This document shows positions 62,119 to 64,000 of a stretch of 64,000 nucleotides of DNA, piece by piece (positions within the stretch are counted from its first letter, which is position 1; every line of letters starts with the position of its first letter). Source of the stretch: Scolanthus callimorphus (lineage: Eukaryota; Cnidaria; Anthozoa; Actiniaria; Edwardsiidae); the NCBI GenBank assembly GCA_033964015.1, contig CM066919.1, positions 4,120,101 to 4,184,100 on the forward strand, read 5' to 3'. The translations under genes were made by a program, and so were the position numbers. The notes under the pieces were generated by a model that saw nothing but the letters and a program-made list of their open reading frames with translations, was not told where the DNA came from and did not search any database.

Positions 62119-63483
62119 TATGGCAAGCTTACAACTCGTTGTTATTTAGTAAACAGGTCAAGCACTAGTCGAGCCTTTTTTCCACTGCAGTCTGCAGTAA
62201 TGCAAGTGTCTGCACAAAGCCCTTTCGAAAAAAACCCTTCTTATGTAGAAAAACATCAAAGCAAATTTAGGCTGGGTGAAACCTTCAAAACAGTTTCGCT
62301 GAACCGCAGTAGCTACATGCACGCTTTGCGAGCCTATTTTTTTGTTATATTGATGAGAATTTATTTTTTTGTGAAAGAATATTTTTTGATGCTGTTTGTT
62401 TTCAGGATAGTAAAGATAAAGTAGATATGTTCTTTTTTAAGTGAGTGATATACATATTTAGTATATACCAGCTCGGCAACCTCCTAAGAACGACCAATTT
62501 GATTGGTTTAGAGTCTCGGAATCTGAGACATTATTTACCTCCGAAACAGTAGATATTGTGTTGGCAAGCAAATTTCATGTAGAGGCGAAGAATGTCAGTC
62601 AACAAAACTAAAGAAGCAACAAATTAGATTTCTTTGTCTCAAAATCGGTCTCTCTGGATTTAATATGTCTCACAAATCGTCTGAGCATTGTTTGTGAAAA
62701 ACACGCTTGCACTGTGAAACCCGAGTTGAAAAACTTTAGCTGACAAAGCATTAATGAAAATTCTTTTTAGGCATGTACTTTCCCTTTATTTTATTTATTT
62801 GACAAAAATCAAAATTATAATCTACAATATGTCGAGAAAATACAGTCGAAAGAGCTAATTTTCAAAGTACCTGAGGATGGTTTGTGTCTTGCAACGACTG
62901 ATCGGCAGCTTTCTTGTAGTTTTTTTGCGAGCGGACTGTCCGCCACAAAGGAGACTTCTGTCAGTAGTTAGTTATCCTTCTTCTTGCCTGATGATAACCC
63001 CATAAAGCCTTTTCATAAGGTTTCGTGTAGTTGTTTTATCCTGCTAAATCGTTTTTTTCCTCAAATATCCAGTGTTTACGGTGTTTGCTCACTCCATTTT
63101 TCCAGCAAACTAAGAATTACTTGTGCAACGAGTGGCTGCCGACAAATAATTTTCATCTCGGAAACTTTTGGCGAATTGCTTACAAATGCTCTCCAATTTG
63201 CAGCTATATTCCTTCTTGAATTGAAATGATGCAATATATTGCTCGCTACATGTCCAAATTTGTTGAAAATCCCTTGAATTGTCACTTTTTTCCGCAGCTT
63301 TTCGAAGTAAATGCTTGCAAACTTTCTAGAGCTGTCAAAATCGACCAAAAACGTGCTTATGCAAATCACCTATAAAGTTTGCGTGAGTTTTGTCACGCAC
63401 GCAGTTTTAAAACGCTAACACAACTTTTCTTATTGTTTTCCGACTGAAAATTCGGCAGGTTGCCTTGCTGGTATATACTAAAA
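62119..63483. other. Spacer without a recognised gene
   Basis: AT-rich; I see no coding signal, repeat or RNA gene that I can support. Confidence 0.4.
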
Positions 63484-63597
63484 CACTTATTCTATTTCAA
63501 TTTCGGTGGATAGTGGCTTTAGGAATATTTACCTCGAGCCTGCGGCTCTCGGTAAATATTCTGCCACTATCCACCTCAATTGAAATAGAATAAGTGC
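63484..63597. mobile_element. Foldback element, 114 bp
   Basis: CACTTATTCTATTTCAATTT and its inverse (AATTGAAATAGAATAAGTG) form the ends; the stem continues through GGTGGATAGTGGC to a centre at CTCGAGCCTGCGGCTCTCGG. Confidence 0.85.
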
Positions 63598-63743
63598 TAA
63601 TTATCACAATTAAATACCGTTGCGAATTCCGTGCGTGCCTGCTATCAGTGATCAGAATTTATTGTAACGATAGCATGTCATTAGTCACAAGTATTGCGTG
63701 CGGCAAGTGAACAAGTTTTTGTATCTGTAAGATTTTTTTTAGT

Positions 63744-64000
63744 ATGGCGAGTTTTGATTTGCAAGCATGGTGTTGGGAAAAGGGATTGAAGTCAGAAACC
63801 ATCGCGGAGTTGTCAAAAAATGACTTAGATACTCTTCAAGCTCTGAAACTGGTTTCGAATGAGGATGCTGCACAACTAACATTGACCCTCGACCCCAACG
63901 GATAGTTTTTCTCCATGCCGTGAAAGAGCTATGTGGACCGGCCGAGATTAAAAGCGAGCCTTTGCCCTCGAGCAAAACGAAGGCAGTCCCAATTACTACA
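63744..64000 (+). pseudogene. Start of a SAM-like-domain protein, open at the right edge, one frameshift
   Basis: From ATG 63744 the frame gives a helical segment (FDLQAWCWEKGLKSETIAEL, then LDTLQALKLVSNEDAAQL) that looks like the first helices of a SAM-type domain. At about 63896 the sensible frame changes: a TAG closes the first frame at 63904, while the next frame reads VFLHAVKELCGPAEIKSEPL to the window end. The exact family and function are not recognised; a one-base error would restore continuity. Confidence 0.45.

Overview
The window reads as nuclear DNA of a marine invertebrate, most likely an anthozoan cnidarian (a stony coral or relative). The reasons are spliceosomal introns, AT-rich spacer, and the mix of transposable elements: BEL/Pao, env-bearing Gypsy, DIRS-like, CR1 with a 2A-like motif, Helentron with OTU, endonuclease and RPA, KDZ, CACTA, YqaJ and Tc1-type genes. 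The species cannot be read from the sequence. I found no recognisable conserved host housekeeping gene; nearly every coding segment belongs to a mobile element or its remains.

Layout. 1-6174: a seven-exon KDZ-type transposase gene on the minus strand, running off the left edge, with a LINE scrap and two palindromic elements in its first intron. 6285-17427: a broken, intron-containing DIRS-like retroelement on the minus strand; its 7.9-kb intron holds an almost intact BEL/Pao element (9871-16202, 289-bp LTRs, AAAAG target duplication) and a 55-bp minisatellite, and a Harbinger-type MITE lies between gag and pol. 18371-19251: an 881-bp foldback palindrome. 20022-28613: an env-bearing Gypsy element with nearly identical 757-759-bp LTRs, a deletion that removed integrase, and two extra open frames behind env. 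30301-32830 (minus) and 34123-39562 (plus): a divergent pair made of an unrecognised spliced gene and a CACTA-type transposase, both broken and peppered with MITEs. 40055-47532: a Tc1/mariner-superfamily transposon with 65-bp inverted repeats and a four-exon transposase, holding a small TIR element that itself received a full-length-ORF CR1 LINE, plus another LINE scrap and a piggyBac-type MITE. 48160-50066: an L1/Tx1-like LINE whose reverse transcriptase has been deleted. 50508-51436: a YqaJ-type nuclease gene with one frameshift. 52028-61042: a Helentron encoding an N-terminal segment, a canonical 2A peptide, an OTU protease, a Rep/helicase and an apurinic-type endonuclease, followed by a separate three-exon RPA-like gene. 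61043-64000: palindromic elements and the start of a SAM-like-domain gene at the right edge.

How it fits together. The most interesting units are the Helentron, where a 2A signal would release a leader protein from an OTU-Rep-helicase-endonuclease polyprotein while RPA is made from its own spliced transcript, and the Gypsy element, which looks like a complex endogenous retrovirus with env and two accessory-like frames. Many frames in otherwise young elements are broken by single-base shifts, often at homopolymers. The Gypsy LTRs differ only by such indels where I compared them, so part of the apparent decay may be sequencing or assembly error.
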